A stretch of DNA of 64,000 nucleotides. Origin: Parvularcula sp. BBD 1991-13. Lineage in GTDB: Bacteria; Pseudomonadota; Alphaproteobacteria; Caulobacterales; Parvularculaceae. The DNA lies in the NCBI GenBank assembly GCA_001657385.1, contig LYSZ01000003.1, positions 315,001-379,000 on the forward strand. Reading direction: 5' to 3'. The notes below the pieces were generated by a model. The model saw only the letters and a program-made list of their open reading frames with translations, did not search any database and was not told the origin of the DNA. Position numbers and translations under genes: made by a program. Positions 56,744-64,000 of the stretch are shown in pieces; position 1 is the first letter of the stretch, and every line of letters starts with the position of its first letter.

Positions 56744-57805
56744 ATGTCGAATACAGCGCCCGCCACGATCGCCACCGAAGTCGCCGTCGCGCTGAACGCG
56801 GTCCTGGCCGTCGTCGACGATGCGCGCCCGCAGATCCTGTGCGTGCGCCGCGCGGACGGCGGCGTCGCCCTGCCCTACGGCCCGTTCGATCCGGAACGCC
56901 ACCGCACCTTCGAAATCGGCCTGCGCGAATGGGTGGAGCGGCAGACCAGCGTCTCCCTCGGTTACGTTGAACAGCTCTACACGTTCGGCGACAAGGGCCG
57001 CGAAGCCCCGGCGGCGGCGCTGGCGGGCGAGGACGGGCGCGACGACGGCCGCGAGGCCCGGCGCATCATCTCCGTGGGATATCTCGCCCTCGCCCCGCGG
57101 GCCGCCGCGGTGCTCGCGGAAGGAGCCGCGTGGCGCGACTGGTACGGATTTTTCCCGTGGGAGGACTGGCGCGGCGGCGAGCCGCCGGCGCTCCGTAAAC
57201 GGATTATCCCGGCGCTCGAAGCATGGGCGTCGCGCGCGCGCGACAGGACCGAGAGCGAAGCGCGCCTTGCACGGATCAATATCGCGTTCGGCCTCAGGGG
57301 TCTTTGCTGGGAAGAAGAGCGCGCCCTCGACCGATACGAGGTGATGTATGAGGCCGGCCTCGTCGCCGAAGCCTGGCGCGACCGGGCCGCCGCCGGGATG
57401 CGCCCGCCGGCGGGCGACGCGCCCCGGGGCGGGGAGACCGGCGCGCCGATGATCTCCGACCACCGCCGGATTCTCGCCACCGCCATCGGGCGGCTGCGCG
57501 GCAAGCTGAAATACCGCCCGATCGTTTTCGAGACAACGCCGCCGACCTTTACCCTGCTCCAGCTTCAGCGCCGCGTTGAAGCGATCGTCGGCTTCGAGTT
57601 CCACAAACAGAATTTCCGCCGCAGCGTCGAGAAATCGGGATTTGTCGAACCGACGCCGGAAACGAGCCAGGAAGCCGGCGGACGCCCGGCGGCGCTGTTC
57701 CGGGTCAACCGCGAGGGCCTGCGCGAGCGCGCGGCGAGCGGGCTCGCCATCCCGCGCCTGCGCCGCGCGCCCGCTGAAACCCGAGGCCTGAAACCCGAGG
57801 CCTGA
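56744..57805 (+). CDS. nadQ: NadQ-type Nudix-like transcriptional regulator of NAD synthesis
   Basis: Predicted repressor of de novo NAD synthesis. The N-terminal half is a degenerate Nudix-like domain (ALNAVLAVVDDARPQILCVRR, SVSLGYVEQLYTFGDKGRE, ISVGYLALAPR). The C-terminal half holds a winged helix of the NrtR type (RPIVFETTPPTFTLLQLQRRVEAIVGFEFHKQNFRRSVEKSGFV). The gene lies just upstream of nadABC, and a palindromic site of the expected type precedes nadA. The last codons run into a 14-bp tandem repeat array (57774-57829), so the C-terminus RGLKPEA depends on repeat number. 353 aa. Confidence 0.86.
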   Translation: MSNTAPATIATEVAVALNAVLAVVDDARPQILCVRRADGGVALPYGPFDPERHRTFEIGLREWVERQTSVSLGYVEQLYTFGDKGREAPAAALAGEDGRDDGREARRIISVGYLALAPRAAAVLAEGAAWRDWYGFFPWEDWRGGEPPALRKRIIPALEAWASRARDRTESEARLARINIAFGLRGLCWEEERALDRYEVMYEAGLVAEAWRDRAAAGMRPPAGDAPRGGETGAPMISDHRRILATAIGRLRGKLKYRPIVFETTPPTFTLLQLQRRVEAIVGFEFHKQNFRRSVEKSGFVEPTPETSQEAGGRPAALFRVNREGLRERAASGLAIPRLRRAPAETRGLKPEA

Positions 57806-57829
57806 AACCCGAGGCCTGAAACTCGAGGC
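57774..57829 (+). repeat. Four tandem copies of a 14-bp unit at the nadQ stop codon
   Basis: Unit CTGAAACCCGAGGC at 57774, 57788, 57802 and 57816; the fourth has one change (CTC for CCC). The nadQ stop TGA (57803-57805) lies in the third copy. Because 14 is not a multiple of three, each gain or loss changes the reading frame. Confidence 0.92.
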
Positions 57830-57963
57830 CTGGCGGCCGCAAGTCCCTGTTTTGCATGAAAAACTCCAGCCGGATATGCGGGCGGGCCCTGTTAGAAAAC
57901 CTCGCATCATGATTCAATGAAACTTTCTTGACGGCATGCGGTTAATGGCTATGGTCACAGTCC

Positions 57964-57986
57964 CAGCCCTTGAGGGCTGATTTTTT
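57964..57986 (+). terminator. Intrinsic terminator between nadQ and nadA
   Basis: CAGCCC-TTGA-GGGCTG stem followed by A and six T residues. It separates nadQ transcription from the nadA promoter. A TTGAGG within it could double as the nadA -35 box, 16 nt before TATATA. Confidence 0.8.
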
Positions 57987-57992
57987 AACACT

Positions 57993-58017
57993 ATATATGC
58001 TCTTGTTGAGTATATAT
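57993..58017 (+). promoter_or_regulatory. Putative NadQ operator before nadA
   Basis: Inverted repeat ATATATGCTC-TTGTT-GAGTATATAT (one mismatch between arms), 65 bp before the nadA ATG. It lies over the likely -10 region. It resembles my memory of the alphaproteobacterial NadQ motif with ACTC/GAGT cores and AT flanks. Confidence 0.72.
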
Positions 58018-58081
58018 TTCGCCGCCGCCCGGCGCGTATCAGCGGGCTGGAGAACCAGAAAAAGAGCCAGAGGAGGCGCGG

Positions 58082-59182
58082 ATGCCTGCATTTGGAAATG
58101 AGTTCGAGACCCCGGCCCTGCCCTACACCGATGCGGTGAAGGCCAAGACCGATCATCTTTACGCGCGCGTGGCGAAATTCATCCCCGAATTCGAATGGCG
58201 TCTGCACGCCCCCTATATCGCCGCGATCAACGATCTGAAAAAAGAAAAGAACGCGGTCATTCTCGCACATAACTACATGACGCCGGAGATCTTCAACTGC
58301 GTCGGCGACTTCGCCGGCGACTCGCTCCAGCTCGCGAAGGAAGCGGCGAAAACCGACGCCGACATCATCGTCCAGGCGGGCGTGCACTTCATGGCCGAGA
58401 CGTCGAAAATTCTGTGTCCGGATAAAACCGTGCTGATCCCGGACCCGAAAGCGGGATGTTCGCTCGCCTCATCCATCACCGGCGCCGATGTGCGCCTCCT
58501 GAAGCAGAAATATCCGGGCGCGCCGGTGGTGACCTATGTCAACACCACCGCCGACGTGAAGGCGGAAACCGATATCTGCTGCACGTCGTCCAACGCCGTG
58601 GAAGTGGTCGAGCACGCCGCGAAGGAATTCAATTCCGATACGGTCATTCTGATCCCGGACCAGTATCTCGCCAAGAACGTCGCCGCCATGACCGATGTGA
58701 AGATCGTCACCTGGGCCGGCTCCTGCGAGGTGCATGAGCGCTTCACCGCGGACGACATCCGCGAGCTGCGCGCCGGCAATCCCGGCGTGATCGTGCTCGC
58801 GCACCCGGAATGCCCGCCGGACGTTCTCGCCGAGGCCGACTTCGCCGGGTCGACCAGCGGCATGAGCAATTTCGTTAGGGAAAAGCAGCCCGACAACGTG
58901 GTGCTGATTACGGAATGTTCGATGTCGGACAATGTGGCGGTGGAAAATCCGGACGTGAACTTCGTGCGTCCCTGTAATCTCTGCCCGCACATGAAACGCA
59001 TCAGCCTGCCGAAAATTCTCGCCTCGCTGCAAACCCTGGAGCACAAGGTCGAAATCGATCCGGACGTGATCGAACGCGCGCGCAAGCCGATCGACCGGAT
59101 GCTCGCCCTGCCGCTCACGCGCCAGTCCATGTACGACCACCGCCGCGCGCCGGAAGTGGCCGCGGTCGAAACGCGTGGCTAG
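58082..59182 (+). CDS. nadA: Quinolinate synthase
   Basis: Iron-sulfur enzyme condensing iminoaspartate (from NadB) with dihydroxyacetone phosphate to quinolinate. The 366-aa product shows [75 protein letters not shown], and cluster ligands in [13 protein letters not shown] and [19 protein letters not shown] lies 8 nt before the ATG. First gene of nadABC, controlled by the operator upstream. Confidence 0.96.
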   Translation: MPAFGNEFETPALPYTDAVKAKTDHLYARVAKFIPEFEWRLHAPYIAAINDLKKEKNAVILAHNYMTPEIFNCVGDFAGDSLQLAKEAAKTDADIIVQAGVHFMAETSKILCPDKTVLIPDPKAGCSLASSITGADVRLLKQKYPGAPVVTYVNTTADVKAETDICCTSSNAVEVVEHAAKEFNSDTVILIPDQYLAKNVAAMTDVKIVTWAGSCEVHERFTADDIRELRAGNPGVIVLAHPECPPDVLAEADFAGSTSGMSNFVREKQPDNVVLITECSMSDNVAVENPDVNFVRPCNLCPHMKRISLPKILASLQTLEHKVEIDPDVIERARKPIDRMLALPLTRQSMYDHRRAPEVAAVETRG

Positions 59183-59321
59183 GCGACAGCTGGATGGGGC
59201 GCATACACGTTAGCGTTGTCGCCGCCGCGGGGCCGGGATTGCACGCCCAGTTCCGCAAGGCCGCCCGATTTGCGTCAGGACGAAAAGCGGTCTCGCCAAT
59301 ATGGTCCGGAAACGTCTGGCC

Positions 59322-60896
59322 ATGACGAACGCGGCGGCCGACATCCTCATCATCGGCGCGGGCGTCGCCGGGCTTTACACGGCCCTGAAGCTGGCGCCGC
59401 GCCCCGTCACCGTGATCACCGCCCGCCCGCTTGGCAAGGGCGGGGCGACGCCCTGGGCGCAGGGGGGCATGGCGGCGGCCATCGGCGAGGACGACAGCCC
59501 CAATCTTCATTTTGCGGACACGATGGAGGCCGGCGCGGGCCTTGTCGATCCGGAGGCGGCCAGCATTCTTGTCGACGGCGGCGCGGCCGCGGTGGAGGAT
59601 CTTTCGCGCCTCGGCGTCCGTTTCGACCGCAGCGCGGACGGGCGTTACGTGCTCGGGCGCGAGGCCGCCCACTGCCGCGACCGGATCGTTCACGCAACCG
59701 GAGACCGGGCGGGCGCGGCCATCATGGAAGCGCTGATCGGCGCCGCGCAGGCCGCCGGACATATCACCATTCTGGAACGGATCGTCGTTGAGGATTTGCT
59801 TACGGACGATCATGGCGCCGTCGGCGGCGCGCTTGTCTATGACGTTGCGGCGGGCGAGCGCGCCGCGTTCGACGCGGGCGCGACCGTGCTCGCCACGGGC
59901 GGGCTCGGCGGGCTCTACGCCGTCACCACCAACCCGGTGCAGGCGCAGGGGCACGGCCTCGCCTTCGCCGCCCGGGCCGGCGCGGTCATTCGCGATCCGG
60001 AATTCGTCCAGTTCCATCCCACCGCCCTCGACATCGGCGAGGACCCGGCCCCGCTCGCCACCGAAGCCCTGCGCGGCAAGGGCGCGCGCCTCGTCAACGG
60101 GGACGGGCGCGCTTTCATGGGCGACTACCACAAGGCCGCCGATCTCGCCCCGCGCGATGTGGTGGCCCGCGCGGTCGAAGCGGAGCGAAAGGCCGGACGC
60201 GGCGCCTTTCTCGACGCGCGCGCCGCAATCGGCGCGGCGTTCGCGCAGGACTTCCCGACCGTTTACGCGGCGTGCCGCAAGGCGGGCGTCGATCCGGCGA
60301 CGGATCTGATGCCGGTCGCCCCCGCCGCCCACTATCACATGGGCGGCGTAATGACGGATCTTGACGGCGCGTCGAGCCTCGACGGGTTGTGGGCCGTCGG
60401 CGAAGTCGCCTCGTCGGGCGTGCACGGCGCGAACCGCCTGGCGTCGAACTCGCTTCTCGAAGCCGTCGTGTTCGGCGGGCGCATCGCCGAGCGGCTGCGC
60501 GACGATGCGCTGGCGCCGCCCCGCGCCCCCGGCGCGCCGGCGGACCGCATGGATCTCCCCGCGAGGCCCGCGGACCCGGACGCGCTGGCGAAAATCCGCC
60601 GCGCCATGGCGTCCGGCTGCGCCCTCATCCGCTCGCGCGACAGCCTCAACGCCGCGCTCGACGTCATCCACGCGCTGAACATCTATCCCGACATGACGAG
60701 CGGGCTGAAAAGCGCGCTGGTCGCCGCCGAACTGATCGTGCAGGGGGCGATCATGCGCGAGGAATCCCGCGGCGGGCATTACCGCAGCGATTTTCCCGAT
60801 ACGGACAAAGAAGCGTTCTACACGGAGATCTGCGCCACCGGCGGCGAAGACGAAAGCGGCGAAGACTGGGACAGCGAAGACGGGGGCGGCTCGTGA
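59322..60896 (+). CDS. nadB: L-aspartate oxidase
   Basis: FAD enzyme oxidising L-aspartate to iminoaspartate, the first step of de novo NAD synthesis. The 524-aa product has the FAD loop [32 protein letters not shown], a fumarate-reductase-type core ([32 protein letters not shown]) and [31 protein letters not shown]. The ATG at 59322 ([10 protein letters not shown]) is the natural start; an ATG at 59301 adds seven residues. The acidic tail ([12 protein letters not shown]) is unusual but not disruptive. Its stop overlaps the nadC GTG (GTGA). Confidence 0.95.
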   Translation: MTNAAADILIIGAGVAGLYTALKLAPRPVTVITARPLGKGGATPWAQGGMAAAIGEDDSPNLHFADTMEAGAGLVDPEAASILVDGGAAAVEDLSRLGVRFDRSADGRYVLGREAAHCRDRIVHATGDRAGAAIMEALIGAAQAAGHITILERIVVEDLLTDDHGAVGGALVYDVAAGERAAFDAGATVLATGGLGGLYAVTTNPVQAQGHGLAFAARAGAVIRDPEFVQFHPTALDIGEDPAPLATEALRGKGARLVNGDGRAFMGDYHKAADLAPRDVVARAVEAERKAGRGAFLDARAAIGAAFAQDFPTVYAACRKAGVDPATDLMPVAPAAHYHMGGVMTDLDGASSLDGLWAVGEVASSGVHGANRLASNSLLEAVVFGGRIAERLRDDALAPPRAPGAPADRMDLPARPADPDALAKIRRAMASGCALIRSRDSLNAALDVIHALNIYPDMTSGLKSALVAAELIVQGAIMREESRGGHYRSDFPDTDKEAFYTEICATGGEDESGEDWDSEDGGGS

Positions 60897-61744
60897 CCGC
60901 GCCGGACAGGCCCTCGCCGCTGACGGTCGAGCGCGCCGTCGCCGCCGCCCTGCGCGAGGATCTGGGCGACGCCGGCGACATCACCTCCGCCGCCACGGTG
61001 CCGGCGGACGCCGCCGCCGCCGCCGCCATCGCCGCGCGAAAGCCCGGCGTGATCGCCGGGCTCGACTGCGCCCTGGCGGCGTTCCGGATGACGGACCCGG
61101 CGGTCGAACTGACGCCCCGGGCGGGCGACGGCGCTCGCGTCGAGCCAGGGGATGCGATTCTCGCCGTCGCGGGCCGCGCGCGCGCGCTCCTCGCCGCGGA
61201 GCGGGTCGCTCTCAATTTTCTCGGCCATCTTTCGGGGATCGCCAGCGCGACCGCCGCACTGGCCGACGCCGTGCGCGGAACCGGCGCGAAAATCGTCTGT
61301 ACACGAAAAACAACGCCGGGCCTGCGCGCGCTTGAAAAATACGCCGTGCGCTGCGGCGGCGGGCGAAACCACCGCTTCGGGCTTTACGACGCGGTGATGA
61401 TCAAGGACAACCACATCGCCGCGGCCGGCGGCGTGCGCCCCGCCCTCGCCGCCGCGAAGGCGGCGTGCGGCCACATGGTCAGGATAGAGATCGAGGTCGA
61501 CAGCCTCGACCAACTCAAGGAAGCCCTCGCGGGCGGCGCGGACGTGGTCCTGCTCGACAATATGGCGCCGGACGATCTGAGACGCGCCGTCGCCATGACC
61601 GGCGGGCGCGCGGTGCTGGAAGCGTCGGGCAACGTCACGGCGGAGACGGTCCGCGCCATCGCCGAAACCGGCGTCGACGTCATCTCGTCGGGCTGGATCA
61701 CGCATTCCGCGCCGTCGCTCGACCTCGGGCTCGACTTTCTCTGA
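60893..61744 (+). CDS. nadC: Nicotinate-nucleotide pyrophosphorylase (carboxylating)
   Basis: Quinolinate phosphoribosyltransferase, converting quinolinate and PRPP to nicotinate mononucleotide. The 283-aa product shows [88 protein letters not shown] and [14 protein letters not shown]. The GTG at 60893-60895 overlaps the nadB stop; a long upstream open frame is a shadow of nadB. It completes the operon. Confidence 0.96.
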   Translation: MTAPDRPSPLTVERAVAAALREDLGDAGDITSAATVPADAAAAAAIAARKPGVIAGLDCALAAFRMTDPAVELTPRAGDGARVEPGDAILAVAGRARALLAAERVALNFLGHLSGIASATAALADAVRGTGAKIVCTRKTTPGLRALEKYAVRCGGGRNHRFGLYDAVMIKDNHIAAAGGVRPALAAAKAACGHMVRIEIEVDSLDQLKEALAGGADVVLLDNMAPDDLRRAVAMTGGRAVLEASGNVTAETVRAIAETGVDVISSGWITHSAPSLDLGLDFL

Positions 61745-61843
61745 CGGCCCGGCGCGCCGCCGGTTCGGTCGCGGTTGCAATATCTGTCGCCTGTGAAATG
61801 TCCGGCTTCGCGCCCGCGTTACCGCACGCTGCATCCCCGCCGG

Positions 61844-62617
61844 CTACATGGCCGCAGGGGCGGCGGCCAGGGTGCGACGGCTCGGAAAGCGGTAGAATTT
61901 GTGCACGCCGATGCTCGCCGTCGGCGTCAGCTTGTCGGCCCAGTGCGGCCAGACGTAATCGGCGTGGTAATGGGTGGCGTTGCGGCTGATCGGCGCGCGC
62001 ACCCCCGCCAGCACCGCGCCGGCGAGATCCTGCGCATCGCGCCATTTGCGCTTGTTGAGGCGCGCCTGCATCGAGCCGTCGCAGGTGAACGAAAACTGGC
62101 AGCCGGTGCGCCGTTCCGATCCCTGGAAAACGACCTCGCAGATGGAATTGGGGTAAATCCGGCTGGCGACGCGATTGAGCACCACGTCCGCCACGGCGAG
62201 CTGGCCCACCCGCGGTTCGGACCGCGCCTCGTAATAGATCGCCTGGGCGAGGCAGGTGCGCTCCTCCGCGTCCAGCTTGGCGACCGTCAGCTCGGTGAAA
62301 TCGAACGGCGCGAGGCCGGCGACCGGATCGTCCGCCGACGCCAGCGCGGCGACGGACACCGCCGGCTTCAGCCGCGGCGCGTCAAGCGCGTCCCGCGCCG
62401 TCGCCGTTTCCGCGGCGAGAAAACGCGCAAGATCGGCGACCATGGCCGCTTCATTGTCGAGGGCGGCCTGACGCCGTCGGGCTTCCTCCGCGTTGTTGGC
62501 GCTGATATTGACGCTCATGGCGCTCGCCACGACGCAGATTGACAGAAGCCCCGCCGCCAGCAGGCTGCGCAAGGTCCAGTTGACCTCGTAAGGGTTATGT
62601 CTGTCCATGGACGACAT
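61844..62617 (-). CDS. SleB-type cell wall hydrolase
   Basis: Predicted periplasmic peptidoglycan hydrolase (Hydrolase_2 / SleB family). An N-terminal membrane anchor or signal (WTLRSLLAAGLLSICVVASAMSV) is followed by a helical spacer. The catalytic domain comes next: ERTCLAQAIYYEARSEPRVGQLAVADVVLNRVASRIYPNSICEVVFQG, with E in YYEARSE the probable catalytic residue. It continues CQFSFTCDG and ATHYHADYVWPHWADKLTPTASIGVHKFYRF. 257 aa. Convergent with nadC. A possible CtrA box lies about 155 bp upstream, which would fit cell-cycle control. Confidence 0.9.
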   Translation of the reverse strand: MSSMDRHNPYEVNWTLRSLLAAGLLSICVVASAMSVNISANNAEEARRRQAALDNEAAMVADLARFLAAETATARDALDAPRLKPAVSVAALASADDPVAGLAPFDFTELTVAKLDAEERTCLAQAIYYEARSEPRVGQLAVADVVLNRVASRIYPNSICEVVFQGSERRTGCQFSFTCDGSMQARLNKRKWRDAQDLAGAVLAGVRAPISRNATHYHADYVWPHWADKLTPTASIGVHKFYRFPSRRTLAAAPAAM

Positions 62618-62773
62618 CCAGCGGTTCTCTCAGCGTTTTTCTCATGCGGAGGCGTACAAGCAATTCTTTCGCCAAAACAGCGAAGCCAGACGCAAAAGAC
62701 GCGCTTTGCGGGCGCGCCTTTCGACGGAAATGTGGCGCCTGGGGGCGCCCGCTGCAAGTAAAATCGGCGCGCG

Positions 62774-62788
62774 TTAACCTTTTAGTAA
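62774..62788. promoter_or_regulatory. Candidate CtrA box upstream of the SleB-type hydrolase gene
   Basis: TTAA-CCTTTTA-GTAA; on the minus strand TTAC-N7-TTAA followed by C, one mismatch from TTAA-N7-TTAAC. It sits in an AT-richer part of the gap between the hydrolase gene and ppdK. Confidence 0.4.
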
Positions 62789-62811
62789 GGAATCGCGACG
62801 CCGGCAAGTGT

Positions 62812-62832
62812 TTGAAAACCATGGGTTTTCAA
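62812..62832. other. Inverted repeat TTGAAAACC-ATG-GGTTTTCAA
   Basis: Perfect 9-bp arms around a 3-nt centre, located 43 bp past the ppdK stop on the minus strand and upstream of the SleB-type gene. There is no U-run after it, so it is a weak terminator candidate; it may instead be an operator. Confidence 0.45.
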
Positions 62833-62874
62833 CATGGTGAAATCCCCGGTAACATTTTATGCGTTTGTTTCGCC

Positions 62875-64000
62875 TCAGGATTTCGCGAGTTTTGCCTGCG
62901 CCGCGGCGAGACGCGCGATTGGCGCGCGGTATGGCGAACAGGACACATAATCGAGCCCCAGGGTTTCAACGAAATGAATGGAATCCGGGTCGCCGCCATG
63001 CTCGCCGCAGATGCCGAGCTTGATATCCGGCCGGCGCGAGCGGCCTTTTTCCGCCGCGATGCGCACCAGCGCGCCGACGCCGGCCTCGTCGATGGTGACG
63101 AACGGGTCGCGCTCGAAAATGCCCTGGCGCATGTAATCGGGCAGGAACGAGGCTGAATCGTCGCGGGACAGGCCGAACGTCGTCTGGGTGAGGTCATTGG
63201 TCCCGAAGGAGAAGAACTGCGCTTCCTCCGCGATCTCGTCGGCGGTGAGCGCCGCCCGCGGCAACTCGATCATGGTGCCGACAAGATAATCGAGCGCCGC
63301 GCCCTGTTCGGCCAGCACCGCCCTGGCGATCTCGTCGATCCGCGCCTTCAGAAACGCAAGCTCCTCTTTCTTGGCGACCAGCGGGATCATGATCTCCGGC
63401 ACGGATTGCTCACCGGTCTCCTTCGCCACGGCGCAGGCGGCCTCCATGATGGCGCGCGCCTGCATCTCGTAGATCTCCGGATAGGACACGCCGAGCCGGC
63501 AGCCGCGGTGCCCCAGCATCGGGTTGAACTCCTGAAGCTTGTGCGCGCGGGCCTTCAGCTTGCCCGCGTCCATGCCCGAGGAGGAGGCCACTTCCTCGAT
63601 CTCCTCGTCCGAGTGCGGAAGGAATTCGTGCAGCGGCGGATCGAGCAGGCGAACCGTCACCGGCAGGCCGCGCATGACGCGGAAAATCTCCTCGAAATCC
63701 GAGCGCTGCATGGGCAGAAGCTTGGCGAGCGCCGCCTCGCGGCCCGGCTTGTCCTCGGCGAGGATCATCTCGCGCACGGCGACGATGCGGTCGGCGTCGA
63801 AAAACATGTGCTCGGTGCGGCAAAGGCCGATGCCCTCGGCCCCGAAATCCCGCGCGACCTTGGCGTCATGCGGGGTCTCGGCGTTGGCGCGCACCGTCAT
63901 GCGCCGCGCCTTGTCGGCCCAACTCATCAGGGTGGCGAAATCGCCCGAAAGCTCCGGCTGGACCGTCGCCACGGCGCCGAAAAACACCTTGCCCGCCGCG
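62875..64000 (-). CDS. ppdK: Pyruvate, phosphate dikinase (C-terminal part; 5' end outside window)
   Basis: Interconverts pyruvate, ATP and phosphate with PEP, AMP and PPi. The visible ~375 residues are the C-terminal TIM-barrel PEP-binding domain: [100 protein letters not shown] and [16 protein letters not shown] with the catalytic cysteine in GICGEHGG. The frame is open to the window edge, so the ATP-grasp and phosphohistidine domains lie beyond base 64000. The last residues are AQAKLAKS. Confidence 0.94.
   Translation of the reverse strand, partial: AAGKVFFGAVATVQPELSGDFATLMSWADKARRMTVRANAETPHDAKVARDFGAEGIGLCRTEHMFFDADRIVAVREMILAEDKPGREAALAKLLPMQRSDFEEIFRVMRGLPVTVRLLDPPLHEFLPHSDEEIEEVASSSGMDAGKLKARAHKLQEFNPMLGHRGCRLGVSYPEIYEMQARAIMEAACAVAKETGEQSVPEIMIPLVAKKEELAFLKARIDEIARAVLAEQGAALDYLVGTMIELPRAALTADEIAEEAQFFSFGTNDLTQTTFGLSRDDSASFLPDYMRQGIFERDPFVTIDEAGVGALVRIAAEKGRSRRPDIKLGICGEHGGDPDSIHFVETLGLDYVSCSPYRAPIARLAAAQAKLAKS

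Overview
The window is high-GC chromosomal DNA (roughly two thirds G+C by eye) from an alphaproteobacterium. The best markers are a full-length CtrA cell-cycle regulator, a NadQ-type (Nudix-like) regulator beside nadABC, a cobalamin-dependent methionine synthase without its homocysteine domain, an alphaproteobacterial-type LexA box before recA, and a two-gene mlaA-mlaC unit. The gene set resembles Caulobacterales or Parvularculales-like lineages, but the sequence alone does not fix the family. No tRNA, rRNA or CRISPR array was recognised; the only structural RNA is RNase P RNA (rnpB).

Positions 1-17197 (minus strand) hold an almost complete division and cell wall (dcw) cluster in the order mraZ-rsmH-ftsL-ftsI-murE-murF-mraY-murD-ftsW-murG-murC-murB-ddl-ftsQ-ftsA. 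Most junctions are 4-bp or shorter overlaps, and ftsA is cut by the window edge. It is preceded by a MraZ operator (three TGGG repeats at 10-bp spacing) over a sigma70-like promoter. ctrA lies divergently on the other side of a shared ~650-bp intergenic region.

Positions 18.6-29.4 kb carry single housekeeping or accessory genes: an Ada-like O6-methylguanine methyltransferase, a SulP transporter with STAS domain, a NodF/NodE-like ACP-ketosynthase pair, yajQ, rnpB, a MipA-family porin-like protein, an AmpD/AmiD-type amidase, an EamA exporter and a TerB/DnaJ co-chaperone. Positions 29.4-34.1 kb form a methionine-cycle operon: an ArsR-methyltransferase fusion regulator (SahR-like), metF and metH. 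A perfect 20-bp palindrome sits in its promoter. Then come mlaA-mlaC, rpsD, a small XRE regulator facing a small unknown gene across repeated operator-like sites, a Baeyer-Villiger-type monooxygenase, a UPF0114 membrane protein, an FkbM methyltransferase, yhhQ-trmJ, icd, a DUF2807 protein, alaS, a VOC protein and recA.

Positions 49838-52228 are a 2.39-kb transposon of the IS1595/ISXO2 type, delimited by 25-bp inverted repeats (24/25 identical) and an 8-bp target duplication (TCGTTAAA). Besides the transposase it carries lower-GC passenger genes: a two-helix membrane protein, a 57-aa protein, and a three-helix protein resembling the Pycsar/CBASS-associated 2TM effector (PycTM) family. This is the most unusual part of the window.

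The right end has an AsmA protein, a small membrane protein, an HD-domain hydrolase, and a NAD biosynthesis block: a phosphatase-like gene and nadQ, then a terminator and a NadQ-type operator, then nadA-nadB-nadC. A SleB-type cell wall hydrolase and the 3' part of pyruvate phosphate dikinase (ppdK) follow.
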